Assembly (NCBI GenBank): GCA_963682025.1
Contig: OY821517.1
Coordinates: 111,303,625 to 111,367,624, forward strand
Direction of reading: 5' to 3'
Length of the DNA: 64,000 nt
Origin: Cordilura impudica
Taxonomy: Eukaryota > Arthropoda > Insecta > Diptera > Scathophagidae
Part shown: positions 1 through 11,415 of the stretch, in pieces
Layout of the letters: each line of letters begins with the position of its first letter
How positions within the stretch are numbered: position 1 is the first letter of the stretch
Program-made: the position numbers and the translations under genes
The notes under the pieces: model-generated
The model's database searches: none
Seen by the model: only the letters and a program-made list of their open reading frames with translations
Told to the model about the DNA's origin: nothing

Positions 1-508
1 ACAAAGGCTTCGATCTTCGAGGGTTGAATTCCTAATCTGGATTCCTCCATACACAATCTTGATGTTAAATTTTTTAGAGTTCGTTCCTATTTAGCCGTAG
101 CTTCCCATGATGCAAAGAAATGTTTGAAATCTTCCGGCAACGTAATCAAAATCTTGGTTATAAGCATATTATTTGAAATTTTCTCACCAAGATCTTCAAG
201 CTGCTTTGCCATCTTCTGTAATTTGCAAATGTGAACAGGAATTTCATCTTCAGGAACTTTCTTATATTGGAAAAATTGTTGTTGAAGCAAATGTATCGAC
301 GTCGCAGATTTATGTTCGTATATGCTTTCGAGAACACACCACATAGCTGCCGCTGAATCACAACTTAGTATGTGCAACATTGGCTCCTCACCCATGGATA
401 TCACCATAGTTTTTTGAGTTTTGGCGTCTGCAGTACCACCTTTATCTGGAATTTCCTCAGGGTCCATTCTTCTAAACCTTCCAATTTGCTGATCTTGAAT
501 TCCTGCAT
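1..508 (-). pseudogene. copia-type LTR retrotransposon Gag, 3' part off the window, broken
   Basis: Reading leftwards, an ATG at 508-506 opens a peptide beginning MQEFKISKLEGLEEW, the usual copia Gag start in which a short KLxG motif precedes a tryptophan. The frame then shifts near 460, and the main stretch (467-87) has the copia gag-polypeptide pattern: AMWCVLESIYEHKSA, a LQQQFFQYKK segment and LPEDFKHFFASWE. A TAG at 89-87 interrupts it, after which ERTLKNLTSRLCMEESRLG continues in frame to the window edge, the familiar 'LT..L..EE.R' segment. Gag would form the virus-like particle that packages the element RNA. The frameshift and stop make this copy non-functional. A matching primer-binding site lies just upstream at 600-613. 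The zinc knuckle, protease and pol, if present, lie outside the window. Confidence 0.85.
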
Positions 509-599
509 TAGCTTATTTACAGCAATCACACGTTCCAGAAAACAATGTAAATACACGAAAATAACTAACAACCAATAATTTAATTATTTAGTTACGGTT

Positions 600-613
600 C
601 TGGGCCCATAACC
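600..613 (-). other. copia primer-binding site (initiator Met-tRNA half)
   Basis: On the minus strand this is GGTTATGGGCCCAG, the internal stretch of initiator methionine tRNA that copia elements use to prime minus-strand DNA synthesis. It lies about 90 bases upstream of the gag ATG and directly abuts the CA-ending LTR remnant at 614 upward, which is exactly where such a site belongs. Confidence 0.8.
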
Positions 614-651
614 TGTTAGCAGAGAAAAAGACTTGTTTTCTATGGTATAGA
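614..651 (-). repeat. 3' end of a copia LTR, split by the LINE
   Basis: The sequence immediately upstream of the primer-binding site ends in ACA on the minus strand, as an LTR should. Only about 40 bases plus the 13-bp duplicated target (652-664) remain before the LINE. The rest of the LTR should continue beyond the other TSD copy at 5593 and onward; its outer end could not be located. Confidence 0.6.
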
Positions 652-664
652 TAAATTGTGAATG
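652..664. repeat. target-site duplication of the LINE, 3' side
   Basis: TAAATTGTGAATG, identical to 5580-5592. It defines the 3' boundary of the LINE and shows the insertion was into the copia LTR. Confidence 0.85.
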
Positions 665-1040
665 TTAGTTAGTTAGTTAGTTTATTTGAGACTTTTAGAA
701 AACACACAATATTTAAGAGATTAGATATGATTATAATGTAAACTTAAAACTGTAATGTTTTGTTTCAATTGCATTAGTGAATATACAGCAACAGGCCTGT
801 CGGTTTTAGTGGGTGTGTGAGGACAGATGTGGGTATAGTGCTTGCTCCCGGCACAATGTTGTTTTGTAATTTAATTAATGTCATACTTAAAATTATACTT
901 AAGGCTAAAAAAAAAAAAAAAAAACAATAAATTATAATGATAGAGTTGAATAAGAGAAAGGAAAGGAAAATTGTAAAGTTATGATAGAAGAAGAAGTGAA
1001 AGAAATAAATAAATAAATAAATACGAAGGCAGATAGTAAA

Positions 1041-3930
1041 TCAACCTCTGTGGGCACCTGGAATCTTGGCAACGTAGAATTTCGGCGTTAAACTGTTAAC
1101 ACATGCTACTTCATGTTCCACATATCCCAAAGGCGAGTAATAGTTGGTATTAAGCCAATTAAGACCGGATTGATCGCGTAATATATTTTGAATTAAAGTA
1201 TTTTCAATATGACGTAAAGAATCAATGAAACGTTTCATCAATCCAAAAGCATAGGAAGCTAATGGTTTAGTGTTAGCCGAATCGTATATGAAGTTATTTG
1301 AAAACCGTTTGTTAACTTCTTCGTAGTGTTTATTGATACAGACCCTGAGGACCTTCCTTTCAAAAATTTCAAACTCCCTCATAACAGTTGGTGAAATTGA
1401 GAACCAGATAGAAAAGGCGTAAAGAAGAACTGGTCTTATGCTCGTTTTGTAGATCAATAGTTTTGTCTTCTCTGGTAGATATTTGCTATTGAACAGTTTT
1501 CCAAAAGAACCTTTTATGCGACATGCTTTATTAAGAATGATTCTAGCATGACGATTAAACTTTAGTAGTTTTTCAAAATGTACTCCTAAATATCTTAAAT
1601 TATGTACGAAGGGAATTTCATAACCATTCAAAAACAAAGCAAGTTGCTTACTTTCCGGTACAACAAACCATTTACATTTACCGGATGCGTTCCTTAAACA
1701 AATAGCCTCACTTTTAGCAACGTTTATCTTTATACCCCATTCTTTATAATAGTCGCTAACAACTTTTAAATGCAACGCAACTGTCCTTAGAGTTTCAATT
1801 GGAGAGATTCCATGTGCATAAAGCAAGGAATCATCGACATAAAGAATCCCAGTTGACCCATCATATTCATGTGGGAAATCGTGAATAAAGAGATTATACA
1901 AATGTGGTGCCAAGATGGAACCCTGAGGAACACCGCAATTAATTTCCCCAATCGTGGAATATTCGTTCTGTAGTTCAACGCGAAACTTTCTGTTAGCAAA
2001 GAAATTGGCTATCAATTTTACTATGTATAGTTCAAAGCCTATATTAATCATTTTGAATATGATTCCATTATGATATGCGCGATCGAATGCCTTCTCTATG
2101 TCAAGAGACACTGCAACAGTACATTTCCCCTGTCTCAGATTTTCTATAACATCGTTTTGAAATTTTAGCAGTGCATGATTACTGGAATGTGACTTTTTGA
2201 AACCAAACTGATGATCTGGGATATATGTCATTCCCAAGTTTTCATCCATTTTCATATGTATTACCTTTTCGAAAAGCTTTCCTACATTTGATAAAAGCGA
2301 TACAGGTCTAATATTACCCAGATCATAATTGTTCGGTTTCTTTGGTATTGGACAGATTTTAGCCAGTTTCCAAGCACTTGGGAAATAACCATTGTTTATA
2401 CAATTGTTGAAAATTATTGCCAAGAATTCAGATGCTAGAATAGGGAGTTTTTTGATGATAAAGTTTGAAATACCGTCTAAGCCCGAGGATTTTTTGTTAT
2501 TCAAAGATTTTATAATAATTTCAAGTTATTTGGCATCAGTTAATTTCGCATCTTCTTGAATATTTGTCGAAGGTAGATGCTCTTCAAAATTAAATATATA
2601 ATTTGGTATCTGATTCAATTGTATATTTATATTGTTTTCTACTTCTGCTCTATCTCTGTTCGGCGATGAGCCCGAATAAATTAATGAAAAGTGCTGTTGA
2701 AGATGTGGTAACTTGTGTGTATTATCCGTAATCTCTATTCCATTTACTAAAACCTTTGGAATTGCAGCTTTCTTATGGTTTCCTAAAATTTTATAAATTT
2801 CTTTATATGCTCTTGGACCTGGTTTGATGTTTCTAAGACGCTCACCAAAAATTTCAGCTTGTTCGATCTGAACCTGTTCCCTTATAATGATTTTTATCAA
2901 CTGAATCTGCTTTGATATCAATATGTAATCTGGGTGGTTTCTATTTAAAGTTCTTTTATATAATCTTTTTAAATCTCTTTGCCATTCAAACTTAATTTTA
3001 TATAACTTTCTTATCATTTCCGAAACAAAAACACGTTTATTCTTTAATTCGGTTTTCTCGCAATGATTATCCGTTACTTGGTTAATGCTTGAAGAAAATT
3101 CTTCGACAAAATTATCAATTTCAGAGTTTGATAAGTTAGTGTTAGATGGCGGAAAATTTACAGAAATTTTCGAATTGATTTCTTCCCTAAAGGAAGTAAA
3201 AAGACGTGGTTGTTTCAAAACAAATTCAAAATTTAGAAACTTTAATTGTAAATTTAAAGGAAAATGGTCTGAGAATGTGGGAAGAGCCTTAACTGAGTAA
3301 TTCGGATTAAAAATATCGACCAAATTCGTACTTATCAAAAAATGGTCCAAAAAGGAATTTCCATAAGGAAAGGAAGGCATCGAATCCGAAATTCTTATAA
3401 AGGTGGAACAGTTATCCGTTAACCAATCATACAATGCAGTGCCATTACGGTTAATTAAGATGTCCCCCCACGTTAGATGCTTCGCATTAAAATCGCCCCC
3501 CAGAATAATACCATCATAGACGGAACAAAAGTTTTTGATGACAGATAACCCATTGTAAATTAAATTATAGTCCGAATTGCATGGAATATACAAAGAACCA
3601 AAAATAAATCTTCTGCATGCCCCGTCAATCATCAATAAAATTTCAATAAATATATTTGGAAATACAACATTCTCAAGGACAATACGACGAAATGAATAAT
3701 TTTCCCTCAGAGCAATAGCAACACCCACTGCGCTGTCATCTTTCACAAATGTATAATTTTCTAAAAAAAATTCGGTGATTTTTACTAAGATGAGTCTCCT
3801 GGACAAAGCCTACATCAATCTCATTACTTTTTAATGTATTAGTTAAATCTAATTTTCTACTGGTGTTCACCAGAGAACGAACGTTAAAAGTTAAAATATT
3901 CATTTTTCTATTTGCCATAATTGGTTTCAA
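1041..3930 (-). pseudogene. LINE ORF2, AP-like endonuclease and reverse transcriptase, one frameshift and one stop
   Basis: Reading leftwards from 3930: an exonuclease-endonuclease-phosphatase domain with NILTFNVRSLVN, FVQETHLSK, GGDFNAKH, SFLDHFLI and SDHFPL, which nicks the target DNA; then a reverse transcriptase with SSGLDGISNFIIKKLP, LDIEKAFDRAYHNGI (first catalytic Asp), GVPQGSILAPHLYNLF and the active-site box YVDDSLLYAHG. The C-terminus ends at 1041 without RNase H. Total length of about 960 residues suits the Jockey clade. The frame shifts between about 3806 and 3740, and a TAA at 2528-2526 splits endonuclease from reverse transcriptase while the frame continues on both sides. Two lesions in 2.9 kb suggest recent death. 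The active site reads YVDD rather than the common FADD or YADD. Confidence 0.9.
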
Positions 3931-5464
3931 TTCCCTTGAGAAGTCTTAAGCAATCAGATTTAGCCTGCGTTCTCGAACAATTTTTGTAGTTATCAATGAA
4001 GTTCTTGATTTTATCTTCTAAAGACAATATCTCCTCTTTACAAAGCTCTCTAGCTATAATCATAAATTCCTCAATTATAGGCGATTTCCGAGGGAGATTA
4101 CTTTTCTTTCCTGAATTATCGAAACATTGTGCAAAATTCTTATCAACTGAGACATAATTTGATTTATTTATTATTTTCCTAACATTTTGTGAAGCTAATA
4201 AATTCCTTTCTCTGTCAGTGTCTGCAATTTCCTTCCTACGGTTGCTGTATTTTAAAAAAACTGGACAACCCCGCCAATTCGCCGGGTGTCCGCATTGTTT
4301 GCAATTATTGCAAAAGGGCTTAGAATTCCCATCATTCACTAATTTACACTCACCCGGTCCATGTTTTTCGGAACATTTAACGCATGCCTGAGGTCTATTG
4401 CAATTACTAGAAAAATGGCCCCATTGTTGACAACGCCAACATTGAACCTCTCTGTAATTTGCTTTTGGTGATTCCCATGATATAGATTGATTTAGTAAAT
4501 ACCTTATATGTGTAAAGTCATTAGCCTGTTTGCCGGGAAGCAATGTGATCATAAATAAGCCGGTGTCAATATCAACTTTTCTTGAATGCAATGTCTGAAA
4601 TTTCGAAACTTTATCCACGGTGTTAGGTATAATCAAATCGAGTTCATTTTTAATATCATCAATTCCAGTTTTGTGGTATAATCCTCGGAGAACAATATTC
4701 TTCTTCTTGAGCGCCCTTGGAGTGAATGAGTACGATTCAACATTTTTTTCCTTTAGTAATGACATCATTTCTTGATACACTGATGGGTCGCGTAAGTAAA
4801 GTTTACTTTTGTATCTTGATTTATTTACTATCTTGAAGTCAATGTTTTTGGTTTTCAATTGATCAACCAAAGCTTTGATATTTAGGTTAAATAAAAAAAT
4901 AGGCGGGCAAAAACTATCCACTTTTGGTTTAAAAGATTTATTTTCGCTTTGAACCTTTTTGTACATGTTGGCTTTGGTAGTTTCTACTTCGATTTCCCCC
5001 AGAATTTGAAAACGATTACTGGTGTTCTTTTTGTCAACATTGGGAGCATCAAAATCTGACAAATCTAGTTGTACAGAATGTACACGTTTCCTTCTTTTGC
5101 CACTGACGTTGATAAATTCTTGTAGATCCTTTGTCAAATCATCATCATCAAAATCCATTGATGTGTTATGCGAAAAGTTATTTGGAATCTCTTCATCACG
5201 TTTTCTCGATGACATTTCTTCTAAATGCATATTTCCACCTCGGTCATTTAAAGCCTCATTAATCGATATAAAAGATTCATCATTTTTACTTTTAGAGTTT
5301 GAAGCTGTTGTAGACAATGAAGCGCCATTTTCATTCTGTCTATAACCGAATGGTTTCGTTTTATCAGGCGGTAATTTCAATTTCGGAGCTCCGCCCCCCA
5401 ACTGCTTGAAATCGACATTCATTTTCCTACTTTTTTTTTTCTTTTCTGTTTCTTTCTCTTCCAA
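3908..5464 (-). CDS. LINE ORF1, Gag-like nucleic-acid-binding protein with three CCHC zinc knuckles
   Basis: A 518-residue open frame starting at 5464 (MEEKETEKKKKSRK), with a lysine-rich, probably disordered N-terminus of about 160 residues. A region around residues 190-320 resembles the RNA-binding domain that precedes the knuckles in Jockey-clade ORF1 proteins. Three cysteine-histidine knuckles follow at about residues 340-405: CWRCQQWGHFSSNC, CVKCSEKHGPGEC and CNNCKQCGHPANWRGC. Such proteins coat the element RNA and act as chaperones in the ribonucleoprotein. The C-terminal 100 residues are charged and of unknown role. The stop overlaps the start of ORF2 (possible ATGs at 3930 and nearby), suggesting coupled translation. 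Unlike ORF2 this frame is intact. Confidence 0.88.
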   Translation of the reverse strand: MEEKETEKKKKSRKMNVDFKQLGGGAPKLKLPPDKTKPFGYRQNENGASLSTTASNSKSKNDESFISINEALNDRGGNMHLEEMSSRKRDEEIPNNFSHNTSMDFDDDDLTKDLQEFINVSGKRRKRVHSVQLDLSDFDAPNVDKKNTSNRFQILGEIEVETTKANMYKKVQSENKSFKPKVDSFCPPIFLFNLNIKALVDQLKTKNIDFKIVNKSRYKSKLYLRDPSVYQEMMSLLKEKNVESYSFTPRALKKKNIVLRGLYHKTGIDDIKNELDLIIPNTVDKVSKFQTLHSRKVDIDTGLFMITLLPGKQANDFTHIRYLLNQSISWESPKANYREVQCWRCQQWGHFSSNCNRPQACVKCSEKHGPGECKLVNDGNSKPFCNNCKQCGHPANWRGCPVFLKYSNRRKEIADTDRERNLLASQNVRKIINKSNYVSVDKNFAQCFDNSGKKSNLPRKSPIIEEFMIIARELCKEEILSLEDKIKNFIDNYKNCSRTQAKSDCLRLLKGIETNYGK

Positions 5465-5579
5465 TTGAAAATTGAATATTAATATTCTTCGAAAAAGAAT
5501 AAAATTATTAATTTAAATTAATTAAATATTCGTAGCAAGAAAATTTTCAACCGACTTGCTTGACAAATAAATCAATTCC

Positions 5580-5592
5580 TAAATTGTGAATG
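5580..5592. repeat. target-site duplication of the LINE, 5' side
   Basis: Second copy of TAAATTGTGAATG; it fixes the 5' end of the LINE at 5579, showing that the element is not 5'-truncated. Confidence 0.85.
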
Positions 5593-6447
5593 AAATTTTA
5601 TTTTTTCTATTTGACTAAAAACTAAAATACTAATCAATGCATATGTGTCTATAAAAACAGAAACAAAACAAGTGTTTTATTACAAAGTATGAATGAATAA
5701 ATATGTAAACAAATTGATCCTCAACAACTTCGCACTCGCGCCGAATCTCCCCAAATGAAATTTCACGAAATTTTCCTCAGCCCACAATTACATACTTGCT
5801 CAAATGTTTAATAAGTGAAGAATGTCAGTAATATTATATTCGGTAAATCTATAATAATTTCTTCACTGTACTTCATTTTAAAATAGTAAGATTTTACTTT
5901 TTTCCTCAACTTTCACCATATCTTTTATCTTTAAGCCTTATAAATTCTTTTATTTGATAATGTCAAAGGCACTTCACTTCTAAGTATCAAAAGTATGAAA
6001 AGTATGAAAAGCGCAAAAAACATAGAAATGCGAAAAATCTACCAATTGATAATTATGTTTTTGATATTGACGATGATTTCGATGTTATTGAAAAGTTCTT
6101 ACTAGAAAATATGTTGTTACATACTTGTTAAAATTCTTTAGAGATTTTTTATACAAAAATGTTTTCAATTGGAAAAATTTAACATAACTCTATATTCAGT
6201 TGCTGTTATGCAAACTTAGGTATTCTGGTGTATTGTAGTTTTGTATGTATTTATATTTTCAAATTAAATAGTAATGTAACTATGTGTGTGGAGTGTCCTG
6301 TTTTTAAGATAATTTTAATTTATGATTTATATGTACAATTTTTTCCTATTTATACAATAATCAGAGACAAAATAAATGTTGTATCTAAATTGTAAAATTA
6401 GCACAAAAGAGAAACCGCATGATTATGTCGCTTATTGTTTATTTTTG
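5593..6447. other. AT-rich stretch, partly the continuation of the split copia LTR
   Basis: The first couple of hundred bases should be the outer part of the LTR broken by the LINE, because they adjoin the second TSD copy. I see no LTR end, gene or terminal repeat that can be fixed here. The rest is unremarkable AT-rich sequence. Confidence 0.35.
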
Positions 6448-7242
6448 TACCCTATACCACTATGTGGTTTGGGTATAATGACTTTGTGCTGCTGTTTGTT
6501 ACTACCAAAAATATTTGACCTAGACCCATCTTTTATTATACCGATCAAATCAGAATCACTATCTGATTCGATTCAACGATGTCCGTCCGTCCGTCCGTCC
6601 GTCCGTCTGTGTGTCCATGTAAACCTTGTAATCAAACTGCATGTCGCAAATATGAATATATTTTGATAATATTTGGTATATAAGCTTTTATTGATCATAG
6701 GATGAACTCTGTTGAAATTGGTGAGAATCGGTCGATGTTCACACCTAGCCCCCATACAAATGACCCCTATGAAATCGACTTAAATTGCCATAAGATACAA
6801 ATTATCATATAAATCTTATTCAAATTGGGTTTGTATGTGTTTATTACATCCATTAATCAGTAGTACAAAAATGATCTCTATGGGACAACTCTTAGTCATA
6901 TGCCCCATATAGAGCTGCTTCCTGATCTTCACTTAATTCTATCAAAAAACAAAAATATAATATAATGCACAATTTGGTTTGTATATATTTTTGCAAAATA
7001 CAAGAGACCTTACCAAACATGGTCAGGATCGGTCCATTTTTGGGCCTTGTACCAATATAGATATAGCATCCGATATGAAATTTTTCATAACTGCAGCCAA
7101 AAAAATTAAGAAAAATCCCACTCAAATTTGGTTAACGCTTATTTTCTATATCCAGTTAGTTAGGTCTGAGAGATAGGGTCTCTAAACGGATGTATAGGGT
7201 ATCATATAGTCGGTTTAGACCGACTATAATTTTCTTACTTGT
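6448..7242 (+). mobile_element. mini-me/DINE-type repeat, full-length copy
   Basis: Reference copy for the most abundant family in the window. It begins TACCCTATACCACTATGTGG, has a (GTCC)n tract at about 6581-6606 followed by TGTGTGTCCATGTAAACC, then several conserved blocks, and ends with the palindrome GTCGGTTTAGACCGAC followed by TATAATTTTCTTACTTGT. The sequence TACCCTATACCA near the left end recurs inverted near the right end in most copies, that is, subterminal inverted repeats. The (GTCY)n tract and organisation match what is known of dipteran mini-me/DINE elements, non-autonomous relatives of Helentrons. No coding capacity. Assignment to that family is by recognition, not search. Confidence 0.75.
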
Positions 7243-7435
7243 TTAATTAAAGGTTTTAAGTATTGAATGCAAAACGTTATATTACTTTGTTTTATCGACG
7301 TTAAAAAACAATTATTTCGCTCAATAATAGTGCTTTGGCACATTCGTTGCCTACCTGTTTGCGTAGCACTTCAGTGACGGAATTTTTATTTGCACGCGAA
7401 TATCTTAATGATCCCTCGCTTGATCTGACTGCACC

Positions 7436-7822
7436 TCGTCAAGTCTTGACCATATTTGGTACTCACCTATTTTTTGCAAAAACACATACAAACCAAATTG
7501 GATAAAAATCTGTGGAATATTTTTGTTTTTGATCGTGAAGCAGCTTTTATATGCGAGATATGACAATTTTTTGAGTACTGTTTAATGGAAGTAATAAGTA
7601 CACGCAAACCTAATTTTACCGAGATCTATGTTATATTTTGAATCTTATGGCAATTCAAGTCGACCTCATTGGAGTCATTTTTATGGGGACTAAGTCTGAA
7701 CATGCACCGATTTTCACAAATTTCAGTAGTATTCTCTCTGTGAGCGATAGAAATTAACACATCAAATTTTATAACAATATATTCCTATCTGCGTCCTGCA
7801 GTGCGATTACAAAGTTTTCTTT
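7436..7822 (-). mobile_element. degenerate DINE-type fragment
   Basis: Blocks such as 'cttgaccatatttggta', 'gaatcttatggcaattcaa' and 'tctgaacatgcaccgatttt' match the family in reverse orientation. There is no (GTCC)n tract and the ends are lost, so it is much older than its neighbour. Confidence 0.6.
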
Positions 7823-7959
7823 CTGATGAAAATATTTACTTTTAAGTATTCCAAAAATTAAACAAATTTCGGGAAATTGTTAAACTTTCAAAATTTCTTT
7901 AATTCTACCGTTAAGTTGAGTCCAAATGCAAAATTCTTAAACTAAAAAAATTTATTTTT

Positions 7960-8560
7960 AAAAAAATTTTCTGCAAAAAATAGTTTTTTTTAATAAAGCA
8001 CACCTTTTCTTGAATAAGAAACTTTTCTTAAACAAGTTCATTTCATTTAAAATGTCAAATTTCTTTAAAATTTCTTTAAAGTATATTTCTTAAAAGTTAA
8101 CTATTCTTTAAAAATATTTTCTCTTAAATAAGTATCTTTTCCCTTTTCTTAGTTAATAGCTACTTAGACAAATACGTTTTTCTTAAAGTAACTTTTCTTT
8201 AAAAAACTTTTTATTTAAAAGAAGCTTTTCATTTCCCCAAAAATTAAATTTTCTTGAAAAAGTACCTCTTTTGAAAAAGGTTTATTTTCTTCCAAAATAA
8301 ATTTTTTTAAAAATTCATCTTCATATCGAAAATATCATTTCTTAGAAAGCACTTATTTTTAAAAAGTATACCTTTTCTTATTTTAATACCTTTGCTTCAA
8401 AAACCAAATTTTCTACAGAAAGTAAATTTTCTACAAAAGTTCATTTTCTTAGAAAAGTTAATTTTCTTAAAAAAGTGCATTTTCTTAAAAAAGTATATGA
8501 TACTAAAAAAGTACCATTTCATCAAAAATTACCTTTCCTTAAAGGCACTAAAAATCAGAC
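7960..8560. repeat. degenerate minisatellite, 18-bp unit
   Basis: Units of the form AAAGTTCATTTTCTTAGA repeat with an 18-bp period, clearest at 8440-8550 and decaying leftwards. Because 18 is a multiple of three, it creates a spurious open frame with a six-residue repeat (NFLQKV, FIFLEK, LIFLKK), which I do not regard as a gene. Confidence 0.65.
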
Positions 8561-9498
8561 ACAGATGTTTATATTGTTCCACTCTTGCCACTTAAACAAA
8601 ATATTCTAGTTTCTAAGTCTCTAGTTAAGCTTGCTTCAATAATTCACAACCTTGACAATTCTTGGAAAAAGCTTTTGATTTTTAAATATACGAGAATGCA
8701 CAATGTTAGCAAACTGGTGACAATCAAACCGTTACAAGACACCAAACCAATAGTCATTCATCCATAGAAAAACCTATGGAAAGCTTTTTATATTTTCATT
8801 GAGAAAAAAAAAGACATAAAATGTTAACTACAAAGAAGAAAAAATATATGAAAAAACTTGCGATAAATGAACTTTTCTTGTTCACGAACGATGAACAATG
8901 TAAAGTACAACACACATACATTGATGTTACAACCTTAAAGAATGAATGACACACACAATAGGAGAAATTCAATTCATCGAATCACTAACGCCAGCTAGTG
9001 GCTGATTCGAAGATTAAATTAACAGAGCAGATGCTTGCCAATGTTTTCAAATACGTGTATGTTAGTATGTGTTTGTATTAAGACAATAAGGCAAAAAGCC
9101 CTTGAGAATTATAATGAGGATATATAATACATTTAGTGATGGTTTACATTGAGTGAAACTGTTAAAAGTCAGCTCCATAAGCACAAACTTAACTTAAGAA
9201 ATAATGTTTTAAATTGGATTGAATAGGTAGATTACATGTAAAGTCGATGAGTTTTGCATTCATAATATTATTGAGTATGCTATAATTGTTGATATTTTTG
9301 TGATATGTGAAAACAACATGAATTTATAAAAAAGATTTATTGTGATAATCGAATCATTTTGATTTTTTAAGAAATATTGAAACGGTTTTATCAACAACCG
9401 TTAATCACCAAAATAGAAAATATATAATTTCTGCCTACCAGCTAATGTACAACAAGTTGTAGTAGGAGCCTCTTTCATATAAGCTTATATAAGGAAAA
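8561..9498. other. no recognisable feature
   Basis: AT-rich sequence. No convincing frame, repeat end or RNA gene was found. Confidence 0.4.
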
Positions 9499-10115
9499 AC
9501 AAGTAAAAAATTTATAGTCGGTCTACTTTAGTCGGTCTACCCTATACCATGCGTTTAGAGACCCTATCTCTTAGATCCAAATAACTAGACAGAGAAAATG
9601 AGCATAAACCAAATTTGAGTGGCATTGTTATTAATTTTTTGATGTGGCAACATCTATACGCGCAGGGTGGTAAATTTATATTTAACAATACAATCACAAA
9701 AACAGCGTAACATGTGAGGCGTAAGACAAATCGGTGTAAATTATGATTGTATTGGTGAAAAAATTATAATATAAAATTGTTTCAGCTAATTCAACAACCC
9801 TTTGCTGTAAAACGACAATAATTTCACAATATAAACGTATAACATATACATAATTCAACAACCTCACAATTATAATCAGAGCCTCTGCAGTTGTTTGCTA
9901 TAAGTGATACATAGATGACGCTTTCTGTTTGATATTAAAAAAGTGACACAAAAAAATCTTTAATTACTAGATGTTTACACATCTCCCCTGTGATCGGACT
10001 CACATGATTTTTTTACCTTCGGATATGGTTCTAAGTCAATTATTTTTGGTAGTTAAAAACATCAGCTCAAAGTCATTATACCGTCACGACATAGCGGTAT
10101 AGAGCATACTTAATT
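9499..10115 (-). mobile_element. DINE-type copy with its centre replaced or interrupted
   Basis: The left part (9499-9650) is the palindromic terminal block in reverse orientation, including CCCTATACCATGCGTTTAGA and AGCATAAACCAAATTTGAGT. The right part (about 10026-10115) is the opposite end in degenerate form ('caaagtcattatacc'). Between them 9651-10025 is unrelated to the family and ends in a 33-base segment shared, inverted, with about 37346-37378. Confidence 0.55.
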
Positions 10116-11084
10116 ATTCCTACCTCTAACATTAAAAATTAAGGTTAGGTTAGCAAAAGTTAGGTTGATTCTGAGAGTGAGGGGTGAAAATAGAGACCAA
10201 ATTAGAAGACCCGTATCGCGGCGTTTGTTATGTTAGTTCGAATTTTTTTTTTAATTGACCTTCGAACTTTGCAGTCAAATGCCGATTTTCAGCATATTGT
10301 TTATATGGTTTTTTGGCTATAACTCGTCGACTGATTGATATTTTTTCAATCTGTAAAAGCTAAATTATCGGCAATAATTAAAATTTTTAAAAAAATTGAT
10401 TTTGAAAATTTTTGTGGTGCTTATGAAGCAAAATGTTGGCAAAATTATTTTTTTTCATGCTTTTTGAAAATATTTTCCACAAAACTAAGTCTTTTTTGCT
10501 TTCTGTTTCATCTATAATATGCTTCTCAGTTTCTTCAATAAATTTCATTTGAAAAGAAAACCATCATAATACAAAACTTGCGTTTTCTAGCTTAATATTA
10601 ATTTACTTTCCATTTTTTATGTACCAATTTTGTTAAGTGTTGGTTTTGAAGAAACATTGAAAAAGAAAATATAAAAATATGGAAAAATATATTTTTGAAA
10701 TGTTAGTTATGAAAAGTTTTAAGTAAACAAAATAAATAAATTAAATTAATGATTTGGCCAGTTGCCATTTAGCAGGCAGCTGTGGATCAACATCGATATG
10801 CTGTTACTTTGGTACCTTTCGCCAGCAAATTATATCCTTTAAAAAATTTTAAATATGGTATAGGTAAGAACTTCTCTGTAAAAACTTTTTTTTATATAAA
10901 TTGGAAAATCAGTAAAAGCACAATAATACTGTCACCGAAGCGCGGACACACAGCAATCTATGAAGTAGTTTTAGTGATACCAAAGCCACCAAAATTTCGC
11001 CCAAGCCTAAAAATATTCACGGAATATAAATTGACAACAAAACAAATAGTTGTTTTTAATTATTTATTATTTTCTTATTTTTTA
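10116..11084. other. no recognisable feature
   Basis: AT-rich. A short frame at 10782-11105 has no family resemblance I can name. No terminal repeats were located. Confidence 0.35.
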
Positions 11085-11415
11085 TCTATAATATTAATAG
11101 GCTAGGCGATGCTTTGTTCTTCCATTTTATCCAGATTTTGACCAAATGTATATTAGTTTAAATGTATTTTTTAGCCGTTTTGCAGATTTACAGAATCTTA
11201 ATTTTTTTCCTTTTATTTTGAGCAAATTGCATTTAAAGTTACTACTAACAAATACATAAAGTTTTACATATGCTATGTGTGTTTTATTAAATTTTTTTAA
11301 TGTGTTTATTAATGAGTTTGTTATCTTCATTCACAATGATAATAAACCTTAAAAGTGTTGGTTTGTGAATTGGCTAAGTTGGCTTGATTGGCTTGATAAA
11401 AAATAGTTCAACTAA
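11085..11415 (+). mobile_element. short non-autonomous Helitron, small family, copy 1
   Basis: Starts TCTATAATATTAATAGGCTA after an A and ends CTAA before a T, fitting Helitron rules (5' TC, 3' CTRR, insertion between A and T). It shares its length and most of its sequence with the reverse-orientation copies at 14961-15314 and 19627-19952. Non-coding. The 3' hairpin is decayed in this copy. Confidence 0.6.

Larger units (their letters stand above)
665..5579 (-). mobile_element. full-length Jockey-like non-LTR retrotransposon (LINE)
   Basis: The element is bounded on both sides by the identical 13-mer TAAATTGTGAATG (652-664 and 5580-5592), a target-site duplication typical of target-primed reverse transcription. 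Its 3' end (low coordinates) is an (AACT)n microsatellite tail at about 665-680, preceded by roughly 350 bases of 3' UTR. Its 5' UTR is about 115 bases (5465-5579). It carries ORF1 (zinc-knuckle Gag-like protein) and ORF2 (endonuclease plus reverse transcriptase, no visible RNase H), the Jockey-clade layout. ORF1 is open, ORF2 has one frameshift and one stop, so the copy is fairly young but dead. It landed inside a copia LTR. Confidence 0.88.

Noticed and set aside
10138..10165. 'aggttaggttagcaaaagttagg' as telomere-like repeats
   Set aside because: Only two or three imperfect units; fly telomeres are not made of such repeats.
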